Assembly: GCA_949743895.1 (NCBI GenBank)
Contig: CATJUX010000054.1
Coordinates: 1-62,842, forward strand
Source of the DNA: JANFXS01 sp022791155
Lineage (GTDB): Bacteria > Bacillota > Clostridia > Lachnospirales > Anaerotignaceae
Direction of reading: 5' to 3'
DNA length: 62,842 bases
The notes under the pieces were generated by a model. That model was not told the origin of the DNA. It was given only the letters and a program-made list of their open reading frames with translations, and searched no databases. Shown piece by piece: positions 7,826-14,991 of the stretch. Numbering within the stretch: the first letter of the stretch is position 1; each line of letters opens with the position of its first letter. Position numbers and translations under genes: made by a program.

Positions 7826-8565
7826 ATTTCTTTCCTCCATGTTATAATTCTTTTTTCAAAAGCGCCAATCACGGCCACAACAGCCATTGCGGCGGCGCTC
7901 AGCAAAACTATGGGCGCAAAAACGCCGGCTCCGTCAAGCTGTGTCATCATTCTTTTGCTGAAATAGCCCAGCCCACTTTGCGCCCCCAGCCATTCCGCAA
8001 TGGCCGCACCGATCATTGAAAGAGGGACTGCCATTTTGATTGCCGAAAAAAAGCTTGGAAGCGCGCTTGGCATTTTCAGTTTGAAAAATATTTCGGCCTT
8101 TGTGGCGCCATATGTTGTCAAAAGTTCCTCCATTTCCCTTTTGGCCAATTTGAAGCCGTCATAAACCGTTATCGTTATCGGAAAAAATGTGATCAATATT
8201 GTCACAAGAACTTTGCTCCACATGCCATAGCCAAACCAAAGCACAAAAAGAGGCGCAATGGCCGTTGTTGGAATTGTTTGCGATGCAACTATGATTGGAT
8301 AGAGCGCTTTTTCAATTTTGGGGTTAAAATCCATTGCAACGGCCAAAAACAGCCCAAAAACAACTGAAACGGCAAGCCCAACCGCTGTGACAAGCATTGT
8401 TGCCGGAAGATGCACTGCAAAAAGCGGCTCTTTCAACTGCCAAAGTTTCACAACAATCTGCACAGGCGACGGCAATATATAATGTGCGTTTATGGCCATT
8501 GCCACAGCCTGCCAAAACAACAATATAACCACAAAAAGCAATATAGACGGGAAATTTTTTCTCAC
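7822..8565 (-). CDS. thiX: ABC transporter permease (ThiX-like)
   Basis: 247 residues starting at GTG 8565, five bases after AGGAGG and overlapping the thiZ stop as GTGA. It is a hydrophobic permease of the SsuC/ThiX group with about six membrane helices and the EAA-type loop (TTYGATKAEIFFKLKMPSALPSFFSAIKMA). It would form the membrane channel with ThiZ and receive substrate from ThiY. The overlaps on both sides indicate tight translational coupling. Confidence 0.9.
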   Translation of the reverse strand: MRKNFPSILLFVVILLFWQAVAMAINAHYILPSPVQIVVKLWQLKEPLFAVHLPATMLVTAVGLAVSVVFGLFLAVAMDFNPKIEKALYPIIVASQTIPTTAIAPLFVLWFGYGMWSKVLVTILITFFPITITVYDGFKLAKREMEELLTTYGATKAEIFFKLKMPSALPSFFSAIKMAVPLSMIGAAIAEWLGAQSGLGYFSKRMMTQLDGAGVFAPIVLLSAAAMAVVAVIGAFEKRIITWRKEI

Positions 8566-9314
8566 ACTTTTGCCTCCTGTCTCAAATTTTCAATGAGCTT
8601 TTCTTTGAGCTCCACAATTTCGCTGTTTTTCATGAGTTCACGGTTCCGGGGATAGCCCAGGGGAATTTCATATTCCTCAAAGGCTGTTATTGGCCGTGTT
8701 TTGATCACAAAAATTTTTTTTGAAAGAAAAATTGCCTCCTCCACATCATGCGTCACAAAAAGTATGGTTTTGTTGTGCTTTTGCCATTCTTCAAGAAGCC
8801 ACTCCTGAAGCGATATTTTTGTGAGGGAATCCAGCGCCGAAAACGGCTCGTCAAGCAAAAGCAATCTGCTCCCCGTCATGAGCGTGCGCGCAAACGATGC
8901 CCTTTGGCGCATTCCTCCCGACAAATCTTTTGGAAATTTGTTTCTATATTCCCAAAGGCCAACCTCCCTAAGCATTTTCTCGGCTCTTTCATTCATTTCT
9001 GCCTTTGGTTTTTTTTGAATTTCTATTGGGAGGCATATGTTTTTTTCAATTGTGCGCCACGGGAAAAGAAGATCCCTCTGCGGCATATATGCGCTGTGGC
9101 TGCCGGCGTTTTCCACGTTTTCGCCATTGAAAAATATATTGCCGCTTTCGGCTTTTTCAAGGCCGTTTATAAGGCGGAATATTGTGCTTTTGCCACAGCC
9201 CGAGGCCCCTATGAGACACACAAAATCGCCCTCGCCAACGTCAAATGAAAGATTTTTGATCATTGGCTCTTCATCGCCGTCATATGTGAAGCTCACGTTT
9301 TCAAATTTAAGCAT
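8562..9314 (-). CDS. thiZ: ABC transporter ATP-binding protein (ThiZ-like)
   Basis: 250 residues. Walker A GASGCGKST near residues 37-45, Q-loop MPQRDLLFPW, signature LSGGMRQR, Walker B LLLLDEPFSALD and the switch histidine in VTHD are all present. It powers import of the pyrimidine precursor through ThiX. The gene lies 3 bases after the tenA stop and overlaps thiX by 4 bases. Confidence 0.92.
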   Translation of the reverse strand: MLKFENVSFTYDGDEEPMIKNLSFDVGEGDFVCLIGASGCGKSTIFRLINGLEKAESGNIFFNGENVENAGSHSAYMPQRDLLFPWRTIEKNICLPIEIQKKPKAEMNERAEKMLREVGLWEYRNKFPKDLSGGMRQRASFARTLMTGSRLLLLDEPFSALDSLTKISLQEWLLEEWQKHNKTILFVTHDVEEAIFLSKKIFVIKTRPITAFEEYEIPLGYPRNRELMKNSEIVELKEKLIENLRQEAKV

Positions 9315-9317
9315 ACA

Positions 9318-9977
9318 TCACATCTCCATGTTCCATGCCATGTCCCAAAATGCATATTCATATTTGCTGCATAGTTTTATAATCTTTTCAATATTTTGAA
9401 GCTGTTCTTCTGCATAGTTTTCAGTGAGGCTGTCCACAATATGTATAATCACGTCATTGCTTTTTGAATATTCATCACTGCCGTATGAATTTATCCACTG
9501 TCCATAAAATTCATGGTTTTCACAGCCCGGAACTGTCTTCATGAAATCGCCAATCATTTTATAGCTCCACGAACACGCCAAAACGGCCACTGCTATTTCC
9601 GCCAGCCCCTCTTTGAGGCCAACCGAAATCATATAACTTGTGTAGCTTTCATTGGCAAGGGACATTTTGGCCGTTTCAATGTCGTTTTTTGATATGCCAA
9701 GCTTTTTCAGATAGTTTTGATGAACGGCGTTTTCTGTGTTGAGTATCTCATCAATCATTGCGGCAAACGCCCTGACATGCCTTTCCTCACTGGCCTTCAC
9801 AACGCCCAGTGCAAACACTTTTGCATATTGCATGAGATACAAATGATCTTGTATCATATAAAACCTGAATTTTTCCAAGGGAAGCGTTCCATCGGCAATT
9901 CCTTTCACAAATGGATGACGGTTATAGCTTTCCCAAATTTCTTTAACACTTTCAAAAAGTCTTTCTGAAGTTTTCAT
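9318..9977 (-). CDS. tenA: Aminopyrimidine aminohydrolase / thiaminase II (TenA family)
   Basis: 219 residues from the ATG at 9977, preceded by AGGAGG; the frame is open further upstream but has no ribosome-binding site there and runs into the riboswitch. TenA hydrolyses 4-amino-5-aminomethyl-2-methylpyrimidine to HMP for thiamin salvage. Visible family features are HPFVKGIADGTLP near the N terminus, YMIQDHLYLMQYAK, the catalytic cysteine region VLACSWSY, and the C-terminal FWDMAW with its acidic residue. It is the first gene after the TPP riboswitch. Confidence 0.93.
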   Translation of the reverse strand: MKTSERLFESVKEIWESYNRHPFVKGIADGTLPLEKFRFYMIQDHLYLMQYAKVFALGVVKASEERHVRAFAAMIDEILNTENAVHQNYLKKLGISKNDIETAKMSLANESYTSYMISVGLKEGLAEIAVAVLACSWSYKMIGDFMKTVPGCENHEFYGQWINSYGSDEYSKSNDVIIHIVDSLTENYAEEQLQNIEKIIKLCSKYEYAFWDMAWNMEM

Positions 9978-10022
9978 TGTTTTTCCTCCTGGCAAAAAAA
10001 TTCCAAACCGCATTTCAGTGCC

Positions 10023-10052
10023 AAAAAAAGACATCTCCAAACGGAAATGTCT
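10023..10052 (-). terminator. Riboswitch expression-platform terminator
   Basis: On the minus strand, AGACATTTCC and GGAGATGTCT form a stem with a short loop and are followed by T7. It lies directly after the TPP aptamer and before tenA, so ligand-dependent transcription attenuation is the likely mechanism. Confidence 0.85.
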
Positions 10053-10069
10053 AAAAAAATCGAGCTTGT

Positions 10070-10160
10070 CGTGCACTTCCTGCGCTGGTACTAACCATCA
10101 GGTTCAAAGGGACTCTCTCAGCATCGGCGGAAGTTTCCGCCGCAGCACCCCTGGGCCATT
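10070..10160 (-). ncRNA. TPP riboswitch (THI element)
   Basis: The minus strand shows the conserved TPP aptamer segments in order: GGGGTGC, the CTGAGAGAG turn, CCCTTTGAACCTGAT, and ACCAGCGCAGGAAGTGC. These are the diagnostic THI-box elements. The hairpin between the first two blocks is a GGCGGAAACTTCCGCC arm. It controls the tenA-thiZXY salvage operon. Confidence 0.95.
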
Positions 10161-10174
10161 ATTTAGTTAATCAG

Positions 10175-10203
10175 ATTATATACCAATCATTGCTCATTGT
10201 AAA
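10175..10203 (-). promoter_or_regulatory. Promoter of the thiamin salvage operon
   Basis: TTTACA (10203-10198), 17-base spacer, TATAAT (10180-10175) on the minus strand, placed just before the TPP aptamer. Confidence 0.75.
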
Positions 10204-10327
10204 CAAATTTTAATAAAAAATTTGTCTCAAATGTGATATACTTCCATAGAATGTGCCACAGGAAACATATTCCGGCATTTTCATTGTTTTTTTGCGGCAC
10301 AAAAGCCGCTTTTGGGAGGAATTCAAA

Positions 10328-11095
10328 ATGGATGAAAACAAGCTTTTGTCATTTGCCATGGAAATTGGTGAAATCATGCTTGTGAGCGGAGCAGAGATAA
10401 ACCGTGTTGAAGACACTGTCAAAAGGATTTTGTCAGTTGGCGAAAACACAATGCCTGAAACGTTTGTGACGCACACAGGGCTTTTTGCAAGCATTCAAAG
10501 CCCCGTGCAGGGCTGTCCCATAACAAAGCTGAAACGCATACCCTCGCGCTCAATCAATCTTGAAAAAATAACACGGGCAAATTCTCTTTCGCGCAAATTT
10601 GTTGAAGGAAAAATGACGCTTGAAGAAAGCATGAAAGAGCTTGAAGAAATAAAGCTCATGACGCCGTTTAAGCCGTGGGTTGTTTTCATTGCATATGGCG
10701 CTGCAAGCTTTTCATTTTCAATATTGTTTGACGGCGGCTTCATGGATTCAGTTGCGGCGTTTGCAATTGGCGTCATGCTTGGCGCCGTGAACAATTTTTT
10801 GGGCAAAACAAACACCGGGCCGTTTTTGGCAACGCTTTTGGGCGGCGTTGTGATTGCCGTTTTTTCACTGTTGTTCTACACACTTGACATATCAAAAAGC
10901 TACACAGCGACAATAACAGGGGCGATAATGCCGCTTGTGCCCGGAATTGCCATCACAAATGCCGTGAGGGACATCATGAACGGCGATTTCATTTCCGGCT
11001 CAAGCCGCGTTGCGGAAGCGCTTTTGATTGCCGGGGCAATTGCGGCCGGGATAGGAACGGTTTTGAGCGCCGCTTCCACACTGGGGGTGATTTGA
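10328..11095 (+). CDS. Threonine/serine exporter, ThrE N-terminal-domain subunit
   Basis: 255 residues from the ATG at 10328, preceded by GGGAGGA. The first ~110 residues are the soluble DUF1212/ThrE domain (FAMEIGEIMLVSGAEINRVEDTVKRI). Four or five membrane helices follow, rich in glycine (ALGVMLGAVNNFLGK type, TATITGAIMPLVPGIAITNAVRDIMNGD). In Corynebacterium the two halves are one protein, ThrE; here the second half is the next gene. Function as an amino-acid exporter is inferred from family. Confidence 0.88.
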   Translation: MDENKLLSFAMEIGEIMLVSGAEINRVEDTVKRILSVGENTMPETFVTHTGLFASIQSPVQGCPITKLKRIPSRSINLEKITRANSLSRKFVEGKMTLEESMKELEEIKLMTPFKPWVVFIAYGAASFSFSILFDGGFMDSVAAFAIGVMLGAVNNFLGKTNTGPFLATLLGGVVIAVFSLLFYTLDISKSYTATITGAIMPLVPGIAITNAVRDIMNGDFISGSSRVAEALLIAGAIAAGIGTVLSAASTLGVI

Positions 11096-11096
11096 T

Positions 11097-11561
11097 ATGA
11101 ACATGGTTTTGGAATTTTTGCTGAATTTTTCGCTTTCGTTTGTGGCAACCGTTGGGTTTGCCGTCATATTCAACGCGCCGCGCCGGGAACTCATAAACTG
11201 TGGAATCACAGGCGCCGTCGGCTGGGTCATATATCACTATGTTGTGAAAAAAACAGGCGATTCAACAATGGCCTCTCTTTTTGGCTCAATGGCGGCCTCT
11301 GCCGGTTCACGCATGCTGGCATATTCAAGGCAGGCGCCCTCAACGCTGTTTTTGATTCCGGGCATAATTCCGCTTGTGCCCGGCTATTTCATATACAATT
11401 TGATGCTTTCGCTGACAGAAAAAGACTTCTACAAATCATATGTGAGCGGCGTTGGAACGCTTCAAATTGCGGCGGCCATAGCCATAGGCATTGTTGTTGT
11501 GTTCACACTTCCTTACAGCTTTTTTGCGCTCATAAAGCCAAAGAAAAACAAAGGCAGATGA
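11097..11561 (+). CDS. Threonine/serine exporter, ThrE C-terminal-type (DUF3815) subunit
   Basis: 154 residues with four or five membrane helices and the motif PGIIPLVPGYFIYNLMLSL, mirroring the LMPLVPGIAITNA segment of its partner. It starts one base after the stop of the preceding gene with a GGGGGTGA site, so the two are translated together and probably form one transporter. Confidence 0.88.
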   Translation: MNMVLEFLLNFSLSFVATVGFAVIFNAPRRELINCGITGAVGWVIYHYVVKKTGDSTMASLFGSMAASAGSRMLAYSRQAPSTLFLIPGIIPLVPGYFIYNLMLSLTEKDFYKSYVSGVGTLQIAAAIAIGIVVVFTLPYSFFALIKPKKNKGR

Positions 11562-11604
11562 AATTGGTTTGACATTTTTTGTGAAGTTGGGTTTCAATGT
11601 GTAT

Positions 11605-11765
11605 GTTTTGGAGAGGGGCATGGGCAGGTTCCCGAATTTCCCTTCGGGAAACGCTCCTCTTCGTTTCGCGCCGCGGCTCTCACGCGGTTCACACATCTCG
11701 GAGTTGCGAGGGCCGAATGCCCCTCCCACTCTCACCCCCATTTGGCCATGCTTTTTTAAATCGGC
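11605..11765 (+). repeat. Dispersed hairpin-unit repeat, copy 2
   Basis: Begins with a GGAGAGGGGCATGGGCAGG leader, then the unit with hairpins CCCTTCGGG and CCGCGGCTCTCACGCGG and the GTTCACAC phrase (11635-11698). It ends with GGAGTTGCGAGGGCCGAATG and CCCTCCCAC. The last part recurs in inverted orientation at about 11977-12045. No credible gene lies here. Confidence 0.8.
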
Positions 11766-11974
11766 TGTTCAGGTCATCAACCCTTATTGATGTTTAACGC
11801 TGTGGGGAAGTTTAGAAAATAAAAGTTACTATAAATATTCAATTTGTTTTTTATGAAATGTAAGTTCTTGAAATTATATTAATACATCTGCAATAAGCTG
11901 CAACATAATGTTTTTTTAATTCCCCTTAAGCATTAACAATCAACAAGGGCTAAAAACTTGAACCCCCGACAAAA
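11766..11974. other. AT-rich spacer between inverted repeat copies
   Basis: About 210 bases with no gene, framed by inverted copies of the repeat family. Its base composition differs sharply from the GC-rich repeats around it. Nothing further recognised. Confidence 0.5.
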
Positions 11975-12365
11975 AAGCGTGGCCAAGGAGGGAGGGTGTG
12001 GGAGGGCCGTTCGGCCTTCGCAACTATGAGATGGCCCTCCCACGTTCTTAAAAAATGCAACTTTTGAAGGCTAAAATTGATTAAATGATAACCTCAAACA
12101 AAGAACTCCTACAAAACAAATTCATTAAAGCATTCAGCGAAGCAAAATTCGAGAGCTTGCTGGAGTGAACCGGCTGAAAGCACTGGCGCGAAGTGCAACG
12201 AAGCGTTTCGCGAAACAAAATTCAAGAACCCGCCGTGCCCTTTCCACGGTCTTAGAAAAAGCACCATTTTTGAATGCTTGAAACCAAACCAATAGTCTAA
12301 AAAAATAACTCTTATAAAGTAGATTCAGTGAAGCCGTTTTCCGAAGCGGAATCCGGGAACCCCAC
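11975..12365 (-). repeat. Dispersed hairpin-unit repeat, copies 3 and 4 (mosaic, minus orientation)
   Basis: Read on the minus strand there are two successive cores of the type TTCAAAAATGGT..TTTT..AAGACC-TGG (about 12310-12240 and 12095-12030), with hairpin units between them (12240-12126). The segment 11998-12043 has perfect 11-base arms, GTGGGAGGGCC and GGCCCTCCCAC. The cores match the one at 62578-62630, which shows that the repeat is longer than the hairpin units alone. Confidence 0.75.
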
Positions 12366-12531
12366 TTCCCCAAAACCCCACTCCCCTTTCCGCCAAAACA
12401 CAAATGGTCAGCTTGTGCCCAAACAAACACAGAAATTTAACGAAAGTTGCACATTTGACAATTTCATGATTGAAAAACAGAGGCGGCTGTGATAAATTAT
12501 ATGAGCAGTGAAAAATAAAGGAGGGTTACAC

Positions 12532-12792
12532 ATGATTGAAAAAAAGATTAAAATAGTTAATCCGTCAGGCATGCATGCAAAAGCTTCAGGACAATTTGTT
12601 TCGTTTGTCTATAAATTCAAAAGCGATGTGTTCATAATCAGCGGCGAAAGAGAGGCCAACGCCAAAAGCATATTAAACCTCATTATGCTCAGTCTCAGCT
12701 GCGGCGATGAAATATTGCTGAGAGTTTCTGGAAAAGATGAAGAAACAGCCATGGAAGAAATATCGGCATTCATACAAAATCTGCGGGATTAA
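12532..12792 (+). CDS. HPr-family phosphocarrier protein
   Basis: 86 residues from the ATG at 12532, which follows AAAGGAGGG; this gives the usual HPr length. His15, the site phosphorylated by enzyme I, is present, but the consensus GLHARPA reads GMHAKAS, so Arg17 and Pro18 are replaced by Lys and Ala. The serine of the regulatory helix (AKSILNLIML, Ser46 region) is kept. It stands alone without ptsI. It could be a PTS carrier with altered transfer kinetics or a regulatory HPr-like protein. Confidence 0.88.
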   Translation: MIEKKIKIVNPSGMHAKASGQFVSFVYKFKSDVFIISGEREANAKSILNLIMLSLSCGDEILLRVSGKDEETAMEEISAFIQNLRD

Positions 12793-12793
12793 C

Positions 12794-12842
12794 TCATGGC
12801 GGGGAGTTTATGTTTTATGTAATTTAATAACCCCGCCATATT
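12794..12842 (+). terminator. Terminator-like hairpin after the HPr gene
   Basis: ATGGCGGGG and CCCCGCCAT form perfect nine-base arms around a loop of about 26 bases, followed by a T-rich stretch. The loop is long for a terminator but the placement 3 bases after the stop fits. Confidence 0.6.
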
Positions 12843-12973
12843 ATTTTGATCTTTTATCACATTGTGTCAATCCTTTTCAGACAGTTTGAATTGCCCGGCA
12901 AACGCCATGCGCCGGCCACAACCGGCCAAAAGCAATTTCAAAAACAACATTGCGCCAATTGAATTGACAAAAT

Positions 12974-13010
12974 GAAACCCCCAAACAAGTTCAATGTTTT
13001 GGGGGTTTGT
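12974..13010 (-). terminator. Terminator of the nicotinate phosphoribosyltransferase gene
   Basis: Hairpin with arms CCCCCAAA and TTTTGGGGG. It lies about 25 bases beyond the stop of the minus-strand gene at 13035 and is flanked by A and T tracts, so it could act in both directions. Confidence 0.65.
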
Positions 13011-13034
13011 TGTTTGCGCGCTGCAAATTCGTTT

Positions 13035-14483
13035 TCACTTAAACTCTCTTATCATTCTTTCACGCAAAACATAAAGCTCTTCCGACAAATCAACGGGAAC
13101 GGTGTGCGGGTTGGCAAGGCGCCTGTGTTCATCCCAAAGTGTGGCAAGCTCCTTTTGGGCATATTCCCGTATTTCCATTGTCTTTGGTGAAGTGTATACA
13201 CATTCTCCTTTTATGAAAATTGGTTCAAGAAGGTTTCTGAGTGTGTATGATCCGGCTTTGAGATCCATTGTTTTCCATGTGGCATTTTGGTCAAAAAGGC
13301 GCATGTCGCAATCTTCGCTGTAGCTTTCGTGTTCAAGCGTTATGAGATCGGCTTTGATCTTCCTTGTGGATTTGTCATATATGCGCACCACATTTTTGAC
13401 GCCGGGAAGCGTGACTTTGGCCGGATTGTTTGAAAGTTTAATCTTTGGCACAAATTTTCCATTTTCGTCGGTTTCGGCAGAAAGTTTATAAACACCTCCA
13501 AAAGCCGGACAGTCATCAGAAGTTATCAATTTTGTGCCAACACCCCAAAGAGTGATTTTTGCGCCCTGTGACTTGAGGCTTGCAATGAGGTTTTCGTCAA
13601 GATCACTGCTGGCGCTTATCACGGCGTCGGTGAAGCCGGCGTCATCAAGCATTTTCCGGGCCTGTTTTGACATATATGCCAAATCACCGCTGTCAAGGCG
13701 TATGCCATAGCCTTTCATTGAACAGCCCGCCTCTTTCATCTCTTTGAAGCATTGAATGGCATTGGGCACGCCGCGTTCAAGCGTGTTATATGTGTCCACA
13801 AGAAGAAGACACGCGTCAGGAAATTTTTTGGCATACGCGCGAAACGCCTCAATTTCACTGGGAAAACTCATGACCCAGCTGTGGGCATGTGTCCCCTTGA
13901 CAGGAACGTCAAAAAGCTGGCCTGTGAGCACATTGCTTGTGCCAACACAGCCTCCTATGACGGCGGCGCGGGCGCCATATGTCCCCGCGTCAGGGCCTTG
14001 GGCGCGGCGAAGGCCAAATTCAAGAACGGGATCGCCCTGCGCCGCCCACACAACGCGGGCCGCCTTTGTGGCAATCAGGCTTTGATGATTTATTATGTTC
14101 AAAAGCGCCGTTTCAACAAGCTGCGCTTCCATTATGTTGGCACGGACCTGAAGCAAAGGCTCCATTGGAAAAACAACCGTTCCTTCCGGAATGGCATATA
14201 TATCGCCGGAAAAATTGAAGTTTTCAAGATATTCAAGAAATTCATTGTCGAATATGCCCAAACTTTTGAGATATTCAACATGTTCTTGCGAAAAATTCAA
14301 ATTTTTGATGTAGTCTATAACCTGCGCAAGCCCGCATGTTATGGCAAAACTGGCATTTGAGGGGTTTTCTCTGTAAAACAAATCAAAAACAACAGTTTTC
14401 TTTTCCAAGGGGGAATTAAAATATCCCTGCATCATTGTCAGCTCATACAAATCGGTCAGGAGTGACCAGTCTTTAACGTCCAT
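13035..14483 (-). CDS. pncB: Nicotinate phosphoribosyltransferase
   Basis: 482 residues from the ATG at 14483, after AAGGAG; a longer frame to 14573 lacks a ribosome-binding site. It makes nicotinate mononucleotide from nicotinate and PRPP in NAD salvage. Visible signatures: LLTDLYELTMMQGYF at the start, FGLRRAQGPDAGTYGARAA, the GTHAHSWVMSF segment with the phosphorylated histidine, YGIRLDSGDLAYMSKQAR and WGVGTKLITS. The gene is monocistronic, with its own promoter and terminator. Confidence 0.95.
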   Translation of the reverse strand: MDVKDWSLLTDLYELTMMQGYFNSPLEKKTVVFDLFYRENPSNASFAITCGLAQVIDYIKNLNFSQEHVEYLKSLGIFDNEFLEYLENFNFSGDIYAIPEGTVVFPMEPLLQVRANIMEAQLVETALLNIINHQSLIATKAARVVWAAQGDPVLEFGLRRAQGPDAGTYGARAAVIGGCVGTSNVLTGQLFDVPVKGTHAHSWVMSFPSEIEAFRAYAKKFPDACLLLVDTYNTLERGVPNAIQCFKEMKEAGCSMKGYGIRLDSGDLAYMSKQARKMLDDAGFTDAVISASSDLDENLIASLKSQGAKITLWGVGTKLITSDDCPAFGGVYKLSAETDENGKFVPKIKLSNNPAKVTLPGVKNVVRIYDKSTRKIKADLITLEHESYSEDCDMRLFDQNATWKTMDLKAGSYTLRNLLEPIFIKGECVYTSPKTMEIREYAQKELATLWDEHRRLANPHTVPVDLSEELYVLRERMIREFK

Positions 14484-14588
14484 TTTTTTATGCTCCTTAT
14501 AAAATATATTTTCGGCATATGCGCGCCACGCACAGCCATTTTTTGTCCCATTGCTCCTCAAAACTGAAAACAAGTGTAAATTAAAGAC

Positions 14589-14617
14589 ATTATACTCTCA
14601 TTTTTGTTCAATTACAA
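14589..14617 (-). promoter_or_regulatory. Promoter of pncB
   Basis: TTGTAA (14617-14612), 17-base spacer, TATAAT (14594-14589) on the minus strand, about 105 bases before the start codon. Confidence 0.6.
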
Positions 14618-14659
14618 ATAGATTTTAGCAAATGGCAGTGGTTTTTGAACATATTCCTC

Positions 14660-14688
14660 TTTACAAAAAATATTTAATAATATATAAT
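14660..14688 (+). promoter_or_regulatory. Promoter of the ileS T-box transcript
   Basis: TTTACA (14660-14665), 17-base spacer, TATAAT (14683-14688), placed immediately before the T-box leader. Confidence 0.75.
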
Positions 14689-14694
14689 CAATAG

Positions 14695-14950
14695 CGTTGA
14701 AACGCAGTGAGAAGGAGAGTAGGCATTTGTCAAAAGCCAAAGCGAGGCGGAAATGGTGAAAGCCGCCGCAATTAGAAAATGCTGAAAATCACCTTTTAGC
14801 GGCACGGGCGAAATTTGAAAGTAGCCCGCGACAGTTTTGCCCGCGTTAAGGGCCGCGCGGTTTTTCCGCGCTCAAAGAGGGCATACTATACATATGCCAA
14901 TTCAGGTGGTACCGCGTCATCCTCGTCCTGTCTAGGGCGGGGATTTTTTG
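14695..14950 (+). ncRNA. T-box riboswitch controlling ileS
   Basis: Classic T-box leader. It has a Stem I with AGTGAGAAGGAGAGTA near the 5' end, a probable specifier ATC (Ile) at 14788-14790, a GAAAGTAG segment, CCCGCGTTAAGGGC, and the T-box GGTGGTACCGCG at 14905-14916. A terminator follows, with stem ATCCTCGTCC/GGGCGGGGAT and a T run (14918-14949). The UGGU bulge fits the A discriminator of tRNA-Ile. Uncharged tRNA-Ile should stabilise the antiterminator and allow ileS expression. Confidence 0.95.
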
Positions 14951-14991
14951 TTTGCGGTTGTTTTGCTTATTTTTGATTAGGAGGAAACATA

